Positions 1 to 6,970 of a DNA stretch of 8,726 bases are shown here, in pieces. Source of the DNA: Hyphomicrobiales bacterium. GTDB lineage: Bacteria; Pseudomonadota; Alphaproteobacteria; Rhizobiales; Beijerinckiaceae. The notes under the pieces are model-generated. The model saw only the letters and a program-made list of their open reading frames with translations. It ran no database searches and was not told the origin of the DNA. The position numbers were made by a program, and so were the translations under genes. Position 1 is the first letter of the stretch; every line of letters starts with the position of its first letter. The DNA lies in assembly GCA_027489835.1 (NCBI GenBank), contig JAIXZF010000306.1:1-8726 (forward strand), given 5' to 3'.

Positions 1-374
1 AGCACCTCGCCGAGGAATCGCCGGTAGGCCCCCATGTCGGCGACCCGCGTCTTGACGAGATAGTCGAACCCGCCCGCCACCATGTGGCATTCCAGCACCT
101 CGGGCGCGCGGCGGACCGCGGCCGCGAACCGGGCGAAGGCGTCCGGCGTGGTCTTGTCGAGATAGACCTCGACGAAGACGAGCAGGCCGAGCCCGAGCTT
201 CGCGGGGTCGAGATGAGCGCGGAACTGCGTGATGTAGCCCTCGCGGACGAGCCGCTTCAGCCGCTCCCCTGTCGCCGTGGCGGACAGCCCGACCTTGTCG
301 GCCAGCTCCACCGCCGCGATCCGTCCGTCAGCCTGCAGCAGCGACAGAAGCCGCCTGTCGATCCGGTCCAGCAT
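1..374 (-). CDS. putR: PutR-like Lrp/AsnC transcriptional regulator (C-terminus cut by window edge)
   Basis: About 124 residues are visible, beginning MLDRIDRRLLSLLQADGRIA, out of roughly 150 for the family. Residues 1-60 form the AsnC-type winged helix-turn-helix, with LADKVGLSATATGERLKRL as the helix-turn-helix and recognition helix. From about residue 65 the RAM/ligand-sensing domain starts (LGLGLLVFVEVYLDKTTPDA, then APEVLECHMVAGGFDYLVK and VADMGAYRRFLGEVL), the sequence pattern of rhizobial PutR. The stop codon lies beyond the left edge. The gene is divergent from putA. In Agrobacterium and Rhodobacter, PutR is a proline-responsive activator of putA that also represses itself; the same role here is inferred from position and sequence. 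The ATG at 374 is chosen because the family nearly always starts with an M-x-x-D-R-I-D type N-terminus; the upstream Shine-Dalgarno is weak. The family is certain; the specific PutR assignment is likely. Confidence 0.92.
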   Translation of the reverse strand, partial: MLDRIDRRLLSLLQADGRIAAVELADKVGLSATATGERLKRLVREGYITQFRAHLDPAKLGLGLLVFVEVYLDKTTPDAFARFAAAVRRAPEVLECHMVAGGFDYLVKTRVADMGAYRRFLGEV

Positions 375-389
375 GGAAAATCCTGTCCA

Positions 390-426
390 AGGCATCCTCA
401 ACCTTATGATTGCATGCCAGATGCCT
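390..426. promoter_or_regulatory. Candidate PutR operator in the putR-putA divergent gap
   Basis: The bases AGGCATC at 390-396 are matched by the inverted copy GATGCCT at 420-426, and a second ATGCC lies at 414-418 beside the self-palindrome GCATGC (412-417). The centre is comparatively AT-rich and overlaps the putative putA -10 element. An Lrp-family dimer binding a dyad here could control both divergent genes. The dyad is seen directly; that PutR binds it is inference, and arms of 7 bp can arise by chance. Confidence 0.4.
405..410 (+). promoter_or_regulatory. Possible -10 element of the putA promoter
   Basis: TATGAT at 405-410 matches the sigma-70 consensus TATAAT at five of six positions and stands out in this GC-rich sequence. 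No good -35 hexamer lies 16-18 bp upstream (the bases near 382-387 are poor), which would fit a promoter needing an activator such as PutR. If correct, transcription starts near 417, so the in-frame ATG at 410 cannot be the putA start. Confidence 0.4.
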
Positions 427-460
427 CAAAGGAAAGATGAACCGCGGCATGAGGCAGGAT

Positions 461-3400
461 ATGCTTCAGAACCTGATGCAGACCACGGATCGACCCGCCA
501 TGACCACGCATGTCCCAACGCCCGCGCTCGCGGCCTCGTTCTCGGAGCCTTATGCCGAGGATGACGCCGTCATCGCCCGGCGCCTCCTTGCCGCGGCGGC
601 ATTGCCGGCCGAGGCCGAGGCTCGCATAGACTGGCGCGCGACGAGGCTGGTCGAAGCCATCCGGGCCCAGTCGGGCGGCCTGGGCGGGGTCGAGGAGGTG
701 CTTCGCGAGTATTCGCTGTCGACCCGCGAGGGCTTGGCGCTGATGGTGCTGGCCGAGGCGCTGCTCAGGGTGCCCGACGGCGCCACGGCCGACCGGCTGA
801 TCGAGGACAAGCTCGGCCAGGGCGATTTCGAGAACCATGAAGCCCGATCGGGCTCCCTTCTCGTCTCCGCCTCCGCCTGGGCGCTCGGCATCACCTCGCG
901 CATCATCCAGCCGGGCGAGACGCCGGAAAGCATCCTCGGCCAGCTTGCCAAGCGCCTCGGCGCCCCCGCCGTGCGCGCCGCCACGCGGCAGGCCATGCGC
1001 GTCATGGGCTCGCATTTCGTGCTGGGCCAGACCATCGAGGAGGCACTGTCCCGCGCCGGCTCCGGCTCGGCCCGGGCCTTCCGTTACTCCTTCGACATGC
1101 TCGGCGAAGGCGCGCGCACGGCCGAGGACGCCGACCGCTACTTCCGCTCCTATGCCGACGCCATCGCCGCCATCGGCGCGCGGGCCGGCAACCAGCCCCT
1201 GCCGGCGCGTCCCGGCATCTCGGTGAAGCTCTCCGCGCTGCATCCGCGCTACGAGGCGGTGAGCGCGGCGCGCGTCATGGAGGAGCTTGTCCCCCGCGTC
1301 GTCGAACTGGCGCGGATGGCCAAGGCGCACGACCTCAACTTCACCATCGACGCGGAGGAAGCCGACCGGCTCGAACTCTCGCTGGACGTCATCGACCGCG
1401 TGGCGGCCGACCCGTCGCTCGCGGGCTGGACGGGCTTCGGCCTCGCCATCCAGGCCTACCAGAAGCGCGCCTTCGCGGTGATCGACCATGTGGCGGCGCT
1501 GGCCCGGCGGCACGACCGCCGCTTCATGCTGCGGCTGGTCAAGGGCGCCTACTGGGACACCGAGGTGAAGCGCGCGCAAGAGCGCGGGCTCGACGGCTAC
1601 CCGGTCTTCACCCGCAAGGCGATGACCGACCTGAACTACGTGGCCTGCGCCAAGCGGATGCTGGAGCTCAGGCCGCTGATCTATCCGCAGTTCGCGACCC
1701 ACAACGCGCTGACCATCGCCACCATCGCGGAGCTGGCCGGCGGCGCCGAGGGCTACGAGTTCCAGCGCCTGCACGGCATGGGCGAGGCGAGCTACGGCGC
1801 CTTGCTGGCCGATGATTCCGGCTTCGCGTGCCGCACTTATGCACCCGTGGGCGGCCATCAGGATCTGCTGGCCTATCTCGTGCGCCGCCTTCTCGAGAAC
1901 GGCGCGAACTCCTCCTTCGTCAGCGTGGCGGGCGACAGGTCCGTCCCGATCTCCGAGCTGCTGGTCCGGCCGGCCGCGCGCATCGGCGATGCATCCCGCG
2001 CCGCCAGCCGCCGCATTCCCTTGCCAGCGGCGCTCTACGGCCCGGACAGGCCGAATTCCTGCGGCGTGGAGTTCGGCCATCGCGAGAGCCTCGCACGCCT
2101 GACGGACGCCGTGGCTGCCGCCGCACGCGCCGGCTTCGCCGATGCGGCGCCCCTGGTCGACGGCCGGGCACTGGTCGGCGTCCGGCGGCCCGTGATCTCG
2201 CCGGTCGACGGCGCGACGCTCGGCCACGTCTCGGAAGCCGGCCCGCCCGAGGTCGCGCGCGCCATGGAGGCGGCGCGCGTCGGCTTCAGGAGTTGGGCGG
2301 CGACGCCCGTGGGGACCAGGGCAAAGGCCCTCGAGCAGGCGGCCGACCTCATGGAGGCGCGCGGCGCGACGTTTCTCGCGCTGCTGCAGGCCGAGGGAGG
2401 CAAGACGCTGGACGACGCGGTGGCCGAGCTGCGCGAGGCGGTGGATTTCTGCCGCTACTATGCGGTCGAGGCCCGACGGCAGTTCGCGCCCGTGGCGCTG
2501 CCCGGCCCGACTGGCGAGGAGAACCGTCTGACCCTGCGCGGGCGCGGCGTGTTCGCCTGCATCGCTCCGTGGAACTTCCCGCTCGCCATCTTCGTCGGGC
2601 AGGTCGCGGCCGCGCTGGCGGCGGGCAACGCGGTGATTGCCAAGCCGGCCCCGCAGACGCCCCTGATCGGCTTTGAGGCCATCCGGCTGCTGCACGAGGC
2701 CGGCATTCCCGCGAGCGCCCTGCACTTCGCCCCCGGCGGGGCCGAGACGGGCGCGGCGCTCGTGGCGCACCCCCTCGTCGCGGGCGTCGCCTTCACGGGC
2801 TCGACCGCGACCGCCCGCGCCATCAACCGCACGCTCGCCGCCAAGGACGGCCCCATCGTGCCGCTGATCGCCGAGACGGGCGGGCTCAACGCAATGATCG
2901 TCGACGCGACCGCGCTGCCCGAGCAGGTGGCCGACGATGTGGTGATGTCGGCCTTCCGCTCGGCCGGCCAGCGCTGCTCGGCGCTGAGGCTGCTCTGCGT
3001 GCAGGAGGATGTCGCGGACAAGGTGATCGAGATGATCGTCGGCGCGGCACGCGAGCTGAAAGTCGGCGATCCGCGCGACCTCTCGACCCATCTCGGGCCG
3101 GCCATCGACGAGGCCGCCCGCGAGCGCCTCGCTGCCCATGTCGCTGCCATGCGCGCCCAGGGGCGCGTGATCCACGCCGGCAAGGCGCCAGCCGAGCCCA
3201 GGACCTACATCGGCCCGCATGTGGTCAGGCTGGACCGGGCCGCCGACCTCATGGAGGAGCATTTCGGCCCCATCCTGCATGTGGTGCGCTACCGCGCGCC
3301 GGAGTTGACGGCCCTGATCGACGCCATCGACGCCACGGGCTACGGGCTGACGCTGGGCGTGCATTCGCGCATCGACGCCACCATCGACAAGGTCGTGGCG

Positions 3401-3613
3401 CGGCTGTCTGTGGGCAACGTCTACGTCAACCGCAACATGATCGGGGCCGTGGTCGGCGTGCAGCCCTTCGGCGGCTCGGGCCTTTCCGGCACGGGCCCCA
3501 AGGCGGGCGGCCCGCACTACCTCGCCCGCTTCGCCACAGAGCAGACCGTGACGATCAACACCGCGGCGGCAGGCGGCAATGCCGCGCTGATCGCTGGCGG
3601 CGACGAGGAGTAG
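461..3613 (+). CDS. putA: Bifunctional proline dehydrogenase / L-glutamate-gamma-semialdehyde (P5C) dehydrogenase PutA
   Basis: PutA oxidises proline to P5C with FAD, passing electrons to membrane quinone, then oxidises glutamate semialdehyde to glutamate with NAD+. Residues are numbered from the ATG at 461 (1050 aa). The PRODH barrel shows ISVKLSALHPRYE (K256), FTIDAEEAD (D297), RLVKGAYWDTEVKRAQ, YPQFATHNALTIATI and YLVRRLLENGANSSF, whose Arg pair (475-476) binds proline carboxylate. The ALDH domain from about 540 shows IAPWNFPLAIF, AFTGST, the general base E805 in AETGG, the nucleophile C839 in GQRCSA, and QPFGGSGLSGTG near the C-terminus. There is no N-terminal ribbon-helix-helix domain as in E. 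coli PutA (1320 aa), nor obvious room for a large C-terminal extension, so it is a short type-A enzyme regulated externally. The start is uncertain: 461 has GAGG six bases upstream; 500 (MTTHVPTP) is a real alternative; 410, 437 and 449 are less likely. Confidence 0.97.
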   Translation: MLQNLMQTTDRPAMTTHVPTPALAASFSEPYAEDDAVIARRLLAAAALPAEAEARIDWRATRLVEAIRAQSGGLGGVEEVLREYSLSTREGLALMVLAEALLRVPDGATADRLIEDKLGQGDFENHEARSGSLLVSASAWALGITSRIIQPGETPESILGQLAKRLGAPAVRAATRQAMRVMGSHFVLGQTIEEALSRAGSGSARAFRYSFDMLGEGARTAEDADRYFRSYADAIAAIGARAGNQPLPARPGISVKLSALHPRYEAVSAARVMEELVPRVVELARMAKAHDLNFTIDAEEADRLELSLDVIDRVAADPSLAGWTGFGLAIQAYQKRAFAVIDHVAALARRHDRRFMLRLVKGAYWDTEVKRAQERGLDGYPVFTRKAMTDLNYVACAKRMLELRPLIYPQFATHNALTIATIAELAGGAEGYEFQRLHGMGEASYGALLADDSGFACRTYAPVGGHQDLLAYLVRRLLENGANSSFVSVAGDRSVPISELLVRPAARIGDASRAASRRIPLPAALYGPDRPNSCGVEFGHRESLARLTDAVAAAARAGFADAAPLVDGRALVGVRRPVISPVDGATLGHVSEAGPPEVARAMEAARVGFRSWAATPVGTRAKALEQAADLMEARGATFLALLQAEGGKTLDDAVAELREAVDFCRYYAVEARRQFAPVALPGPTGEENRLTLRGRGVFACIAPWNFPLAIFVGQVAAALAAGNAVIAKPAPQTPLIGFEAIRLLHEAGIPASALHFAPGGAETGAALVAHPLVAGVAFTGSTATARAINRTLAAKDGPIVPLIAETGGLNAMIVDATALPEQVADDVVMSAFRSAGQRCSALRLLCVQEDVADKVIEMIVGAARELKVGDPRDLSTHLGPAIDEAARERLAAHVAAMRAQGRVIHAGKAPAEPRTYIGPHVVRLDRAADLMEEHFGPILHVVRYRAPELTALIDAIDATGYGLTLGVHSRIDATIDKVVARLSVGNVYVNRNMIGAVVGVQPFGGSGLSGTGPKAGGPHYLARFATEQTVTINTAAAGGNAALIAGGDEE

Positions 3614-3619
3614 GCCCGC

Positions 3620-4573
3620 CTAGTTCCGCTCTGCGATGGCGAGCGCCTCGGCCGCGATCAGGTCGGGCACGACATGGTGCGGCATGTGTCCGACGCCCGG
3701 CAGGATGATCAGGCGTCCGTCGCGCGCGGCCTTCGTGATGCCGACGGAATGGATGCGGGTCCAGACGATGGTATCGTCCTCTCCCGCGATGGCCACGACC
3801 GGCATGGCGAGCTCGCCATAGCGCACATGCTGCGCCTCGACGAAGTCATGCATGACCTTCACGTCGAGCGCGTTGGCCTCGAAGCTGGCCGGCCGCAGCA
3901 CCAGCCTGATCTGCGAGGTTTCGGCATAGTCCGGCGGCGGGACCTGCGGCGCGAACACGCCGGCGATCGAGGCCTCGAGGATCACGCGGCCCGCGGGAAT
4001 GGCGACGAGGCGGGCGAACAGGCCGCCCAGCCTGAGGTCGGAGGCGGGATGGTAGTACCAGGTGATGGCCTTTCCGGGCCACGGATGGGTCACGGCCGCC
4101 AGCAGCACCAGGCCCTTCACCAAGTCCGGCCGCTCGAGCGCGATCCGGGTCGAGACCGCGCCCGCCAGCGAGTGGCCGATGATGGTGAAGCGGCTGACGC
4201 CGATCGCCGTCATGGCCGCGATGATCGCATCGGCCTGCCGCGCGGGATCGGCCATCTCGCGCCCGCCCAGCCGGTCGCTCCAGCCATGGCCCGGCCGGTC
4301 GATGGCGACGACGCGGGCGCGTGGCCTGAGCCGGGTGCCAAACACGTGGAACAGATCGGCGTGAAGGCTTGAAGCGCCGTGGATGAGCAGGATCGTCGGC
4401 GCGCCCGCGAAGGGCTCGCCCGTGTCGACCAGATGCATGCGGCCGCCGGGAACCTCCACGAAACGCCCCTGCGGCGGGTGCCGCGCCTCGGCCTCGGCCT
4501 TGACGTAGCCGGTCGTCGCGAGCCCGCCCGCTCCCACGAGGCCCATCAGGCCGAGGGTCGACAACAGAGCCAT
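3620..4573 (-). CDS. Alpha/beta-fold hydrolase with N-terminal membrane anchor
   Basis: This 317-aa protein has a complete alpha/beta hydrolase core. LLIHGASS (about 62-69) supplies the oxyanion-hole HG, IDRPGHGWSDR (91-101) is the typical strand-loop, and the nucleophile elbow is GHSLAG with Ser135. The acid is Asp266 or Asp267 in AGEDDTIVW, and the catalytic His296 sits in GVGHMPHH. Residues 1-22 (MALLSTLGLMGLVGAGGLAT) are hydrophobic without an obvious cleavage site, suggesting an inner-membrane anchor with the enzyme outside the cytoplasm. The substrate cannot be read from sequence; esterase, lipase-like and haloperoxidase-like relatives all share these motifs. It lies 21 bp after the TPR gene on the same strand, so co-transcription is likely. 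No good Shine-Dalgarno precedes the ATG, which may reflect coupling to the upstream gene. Its stop is only 6 bp from the convergent putA stop. Confidence 0.9.
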   Translation of the reverse strand: MALLSTLGLMGLVGAGGLATTGYVKAEAEARHPPQGRFVEVPGGRMHLVDTGEPFAGAPTILLIHGASSLHADLFHVFGTRLRPRARVVAIDRPGHGWSDRLGGREMADPARQADAIIAAMTAIGVSRFTIIGHSLAGAVSTRIALERPDLVKGLVLLAAVTHPWPGKAITWYYHPASDLRLGGLFARLVAIPAGRVILEASIAGVFAPQVPPPDYAETSQIRLVLRPASFEANALDVKVMHDFVEAQHVRYGELAMPVVAIAGEDDTIVWTRIHSVGITKAARDGRLIILPGVGHMPHHVVPDLIAAEALAIAERN

Positions 4574-4594
4574 GCGACGGGTCAGGCGCAGGGT

Positions 4595-5266
4595 TCAGGC
4601 ATCGCGGCCGTCGACCATCGGGGCCAGCCGGTCGATCGCGTCCTTCACGCCCGAGAAGTGGGGATGAAGCTCCTGCACGGCGCGGAAGGCCCTAAGCGCG
4701 CCGCGCTCGTCGCCCTGGCGCTGCAGCGCGGCCGCGGCCATGCCCAGCGCCATGAAGTGATTGGGCTCGCGCCGCAGCGCCTCGCGGAAGTCGACCAGCG
4801 CCCGCCCGTCATCCTGCATCACGAAGAAGGCAAGGCCCCGCACATGCCAGGCCTCCGCCCAGCCGGGCTGCAGCGCCAGCACGCGGTCGAGCAGTTCGAC
4901 CGCCAGCGGCGCATTCTGCTTGCCGAGCGCGGCGCGGGCCCGCGACATCAGCAGATCCGAGGTCTCAGAGCCCGAGCGGCCCCAGCGCCTTGCAATCTGG
5001 CGCACGACGACCTCGGCCTCCTGCGCGCTCGCCGCCGCCTTCAGCCGCTCATAAAGGTCGGACAGCGTGGCCGGAGCGCGGGGCGCCTCGGGCGCCTGTC
5101 CTTGGGGCGCGCTGCCCTGCGCCTGGCCTTGAGGAACTTGGCCTTGAGGAGCCTGGCCTTGCGGGGCCTGGCCGCGCGCGCCCTGCGCACGGGCCTCGAT
5201 GGGAGGCGTCGTCAGGGCGAGGCACAGGCCAACGGCCAAGGCAAGGCGGGCGAGGGCGGGGTTCAT
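4595..5266 (-). CDS. Exported TPR-repeat protein with Gly/Gln/Pro-rich linker
   Basis: The protein has 223 aa. Residues 1-28 (MNPALARLALAVGLCLALTT, then PPIEARAQ) look like a Sec signal peptide with cleavage around ARA-QG. Residues 28-60 are a low-complexity linker built from GQAPQ units. Three tetratricopeptide-type repeats follow at about 103-136, 137-170 and 171-204, recognisable by A-x-x-W-x-x-R-G-x-A (AEAWHVRGLAFF), A-L-x-x-F-x-x-A-L-x-x-x-P-N (ALVDFREALRREPNH) and the third copy AALQRQGDERGALRAF. TPR arrays are protein-interaction scaffolds; no enzymatic motif is seen and the partner is unknown. The protein is probably periplasmic. The gene follows the rpmJ terminator by 35 bp and is probably the first gene of a two-gene unit with the hydrolase. 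No convincing promoter or Shine-Dalgarno was found ahead of the ATG, although the signal peptide supports this start. Confidence 0.85.
   Translation of the reverse strand: MNPALARLALAVGLCLALTTPPIEARAQGARGQAPQGQAPQGQVPQGQAQGSAPQGQAPEAPRAPATLSDLYERLKAAASAQEAEVVVRQIARRWGRSGSETSDLLMSRARAALGKQNAPLAVELLDRVLALQPGWAEAWHVRGLAFFVMQDDGRALVDFREALRREPNHFMALGMAAAALQRQGDERGALRAFRAVQELHPHFSGVKDAIDRLAPMVDGRDA
5122..5181 (-). repeat. 15-bp direct repeats encoding the GQAPQ linker
   Basis: Four consecutive 15-bp units begin at 5122, 5137, 5152 and 5167 on the plus strand, each starting C(C/T)TGGCC. The first two differ at only two positions (CCTGGCCTTGAGGAA and CTTGGCCTTGAGGAG); the fourth is degenerate. Each unit encodes five residues, so gain or loss of a unit keeps the reading frame. 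The array lies inside the TPR gene, just after its signal peptide. Confidence 0.8.
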
Positions 5267-5300
5267 GAGCTGAAAGCTAGCCCGCGCCTCGCGGAAATCA

Positions 5301-5330
5301 AACGAAAACAGCGGCCCGAAGCCGGGCCGC
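5301..5330 (-). terminator. Rho-independent terminator of rpmJ
   Basis: GCGGCCCG at 5311-5318 and CGGGCCGC at 5323-5330 form a perfect 8-bp GC stem with a 4-nt loop. Read on the minus strand it is followed by TGTTTTCGTTTGATTT, a U-rich tail. It begins 57 bp past the rpmJ stop and before the TPR gene, separating the two transcription units. Confidence 0.85.
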
Positions 5331-5387
5331 CGCTGCCGTCAAAGCGATTGTGATCGTGGCGCGGCCCGGAAGGCCGCCGGCGATCCG

Positions 5388-5513
5388 TCAGGCCTGCTTG
5401 GCCTTGAAGCGCTTCTGGGTCTTGTTGATGATGTAGACGCGGCCCTTGCGGCGCACGAGCTGGTTGTCGCGGTGGCGCGCGCGCAGCGACTTGAGCGAAT
5501 TGCGGATCTTCAT
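5388..5513 (-). CDS. rpmJ: 50S ribosomal protein L36 (Cys-free, 41-aa type)
   Basis: The 41-residue product reads [18 protein letters not shown], then [20 protein letters not shown] and KQA, which is a near-standard alphaproteobacterial L36. It is highly basic, as expected for an rRNA-binding protein of the large subunit. The four zinc-ribbon ligands of the C+ form of L36 are missing (there is no Cys at all), so it is the zinc-independent C- type and does not need zinc for folding. The start is firm: GAGGAG (minus strand, 5527-5522) lies 8 bases before the ATG. The gene stands alone between dadA and the TPR gene with its own promoter and terminator, away from the spc operon, as is common for this form in rhizobia. 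Confidence 0.96.
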   Translation of the reverse strand: MKIRNSLKSLRARHRDNQLVRRKGRVYIINKTQKRFKAKQA

Positions 5514-5560
5514 GACACCCACTCCTCGGCGCCGCGTCCTTGCGGGCTGCGGCGCGCTCG

Positions 5561-5593
5561 AAACAAGAAAACGCCGGCCTCTGGCAGCCGGCG
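5561..5593 (-). terminator. Hairpin with U-rich tail in the rpmJ leader (terminator or attenuator)
   Basis: CGCCGGC at 5572-5578 and GCCGGCG at 5587-5593 form a perfect 7-bp stem with an 8-nt loop. On the minus strand the stem is followed by TTTTCTTGTTTCG. It is intrinsic-terminator-like and could end dadA transcripts, but it sits downstream of the best rpmJ promoter candidate, so it may instead attenuate rpmJ. Confidence 0.65.
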
Positions 5594-5607
5594 GCGAACT
5601 CGGCGCT

Positions 5608-5636
5608 GGTATCGCGGAAGACAGGCGCGAAGTCAA
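5608..5636 (-). promoter_or_regulatory. Candidate sigma-70-type promoter of rpmJ
   Basis: On the minus strand TTGACT (5636-5631; five of six to TTGACA) is followed after 17 bp by GATACC (5613-5608; three of six to TATAAT). A TTGAC -35 with a loose -10 is typical of housekeeping promoters in alphaproteobacteria. Transcription would start near 5600, giving an rpmJ leader of about 88 nt that includes the 5572-5593 hairpin. Confidence 0.5.
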
Positions 5637-5650
5637 CCGCCGAAGCGGTC
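5635..5650 (-). terminator. Small UUCG-loop hairpin after dadA
   Basis: On the minus strand GACCGC, TTCG, GCGGTT form a 6-bp stem (outer pair G-T) with a stable UUCG tetraloop, 18 bp past the dadA stop. The tail is TTGACTTCG, too poor in T for a strong terminator, and it shares two bases with the rpmJ -35 box. It may act as a 3' stabilising hairpin or as a weak terminator. Confidence 0.35.
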
Positions 5651-5668
5651 CTCCTCGCGCCGTCCGCT

Positions 5669-6934
5669 TCAGGCCACGTTGCTGCGCGCGGTGGCCAGCG
5701 CCGCAACCGCGTCGGCCGTGGCGGCCGACAGCGTCCAGCCCAGATGGCCATGGCCGGTGTTGTAGAACACCCGCGGATTCTTGCCGCGCATGACCCTCGG
5801 CATCATGTCGGGCATCATCGGCCTGAGGCCGGCCCAGGGCACGGACTGCCGCGTGCTCATGCCGGGGAAGTGCATCCGGCACCAGGCCACGAGGGGCTCG
5901 ATGCGCTCGGCCCGGATGTCCTTGTTGACACCGTTGAACTCGGCCGTGCCCGCCACGCGGAAGCGCGTCGCGCCCAGCCGGCTGGTCACGATCTTGGCCG
6001 CGTCGTCGAGCAGGCTGACCCAGGGCGCAGCCTTCTGGTCCTCGGGCTCGGGCAGGCTCACCGTGATCGAGTAGCCCTTGACCGGATAGACATTGACGCG
6101 GTCGCCGAGCGAGGCGGCAATGTCGCGCGAGACGACGCCCGAGCAGACGACGACCTTGTCGAACTCGCTGGTCTCCTCGGGCCAGGCCTCCTCGTCGAGC
6201 CGGGGCTCGCTGGAGCGGTGCGTGATCGCGACGCCGTCGTCACCGGCCTTTACCGAAAGCACCTCGGTGGCGAGCTTCATGCTGACGCCGAGGCGCTCGC
6301 AGGCCTTGGCCAGCCCGTTTGTGAACTTGTGGATGTCGCCGGTGAAATCGGACTCGGTGTAGAAGCCGCCATAGATGTCGCCCTTCAGCGCAGGCTCGAT
6401 CATGGCGATCTCGGCCGGCGTCACGGCGCGGCGGACCAGCCCACCCTTCGCCAGCACGGCCGTGGTGCGCTCGGCCGCCTGGAAATCGGCCTTGGTCTTG
6501 TAAAAATGCAGGATGCCGCGCTCCTCGCAGTCGAAATCGATGCCGGCTTCCTCGGCCATGCGCGTCAGATGTGCGCGCGCCTCGATGGCGAGGCGCACCG
6601 TGGTCACGGTGTTCTCCTCGCTCTTCGGGATCGCCGCGACGAACTCGGCCATCCAGGACAGCTTGTGCCAGGAGGGGGTCGGGTTCACCAGCAGCGGCGC
6701 GCCGGGGGTGAACATCCATTTCATGCCCTTCCAAACCGTGGCCCAGGAGTTCCAGACCTCGGCGTTGGAGGCCGAGAGCTGCCCGCCATTGGCGAAGGAC
6801 GTCTCCATCGCGGCATAGGGGTGCTTGTCGAACAAGGTCACCACGCATCCGCGCTTGACGAGATTGTAGGCGGTGGTGGTTCCGGTGATGCCGGCGCCGA
6901 TCACGGCGACGCGGGGCTGCGAGATGTCACGCAT
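5669..6934 (-). CDS. dadA: D-amino acid dehydrogenase small subunit, FAD-dependent (DadA)
   Basis: At 421 aa it has the normal DadA length and aligns by eye along its whole length with E. coli DadA. Features are the N-terminal Rossmann [10 protein letters not shown] (G13, G15, G18), [18 protein letters not shown] after the first helix, [45 protein letters not shown], and [17 protein letters not shown] at the C-terminal FAD site. DadA oxidatively deaminates D-amino acids (classically D-Ala) to 2-oxo acids and ammonia, passing electrons to the respiratory chain at the inner membrane. The start is firm: AAGGAG (6946-6941) lies 6 bases before the ATG. No alr/dadX racemase or dadR is adjacent. A tandem glycine riboswitch precedes it, so its physiological substrate may include glycine, or glycine may signal D-amino-acid turnover; both are inferences. 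Relatives in the DAO superfamily (glycine oxidase, sarcosine oxidase) are less similar. Confidence 0.92.
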   Translation of the reverse strand: MRDISQPRVAVIGAGITGTTTAYNLVKRGCVVTLFDKHPYAAMETSFANGGQLSASNAEVWNSWATVWKGMKWMFTPGAPLLVNPTPSWHKLSWMAEFVAAIPKSEENTVTTVRLAIEARAHLTRMAEEAGIDFDCEERGILHFYKTKADFQAAERTTAVLAKGGLVRRAVTPAEIAMIEPALKGDIYGGFYTESDFTGDIHKFTNGLAKACERLGVSMKLATEVLSVKAGDDGVAITHRSSEPRLDEEAWPEETSEFDKVVVCSGVVSRDIAASLGDRVNVYPVKGYSITVSLPEPEDQKAAPWVSLLDDAAKIVTSRLGATRFRVAGTAEFNGVNKDIRAERIEPLVAWCRMHFPGMSTRQSVPWAGLRPMMPDMMPRVMRGKNPRVFYNTGHGHLGWTLSAATADAVAALATARSNVA

Positions 6935-6970
6935 GGCGTTCTCCTTCCCGCCTCGGCGGGATTGAACGCC
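6935..6970 (-). promoter_or_regulatory. Likely riboswitch expression platform that hides the dadA Shine-Dalgarno
   Basis: On the minus strand GGCGTT (6970-6965) is complementary to AACGCC (6940-6935), the six bases just before the dadA ATG. Nested inside, CCCGCC (6960-6955) pairs with GGCGGG (6952-6947), ending directly at the AAGGAG Shine-Dalgarno (6946-6941). The folded form would put the ribosome site in an internal bulge. No U-tract follows, so control looks translational. The pairing is seen; which glycine state favours it is not known. Confidence 0.6.

Noticed and set aside
2458..3183. A 241-codon minus-strand frame inside putA
   Set aside because: It lies wholly within the ALDH domain coding region of putA and is a compositional shadow rich in Ala, Ser and Arg.
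404..3517. A 1037-codon open frame antisense to putA
   Set aside because: It lies opposite the unmistakable putA, its translation is rich in Arg, His, Gly and Ala without domain motifs, and long antisense frames are common opposite high-GC genes.
3674..5353. Plus-strand open frames of 232 and 324 codons opposite the hydrolase and TPR genes
   Set aside because: They are codon shadows. The minus-strand frames contain a catalytic triad, a signal peptide and TPR motifs, while these contain none.
5388..5882. Long N-terminal extension of the rpmJ frame (164 codons)
   Set aside because: Only the last 41 codons encode L36, with a strong Shine-Dalgarno before the ATG at 5513; the extension overlaps dadA in another frame.
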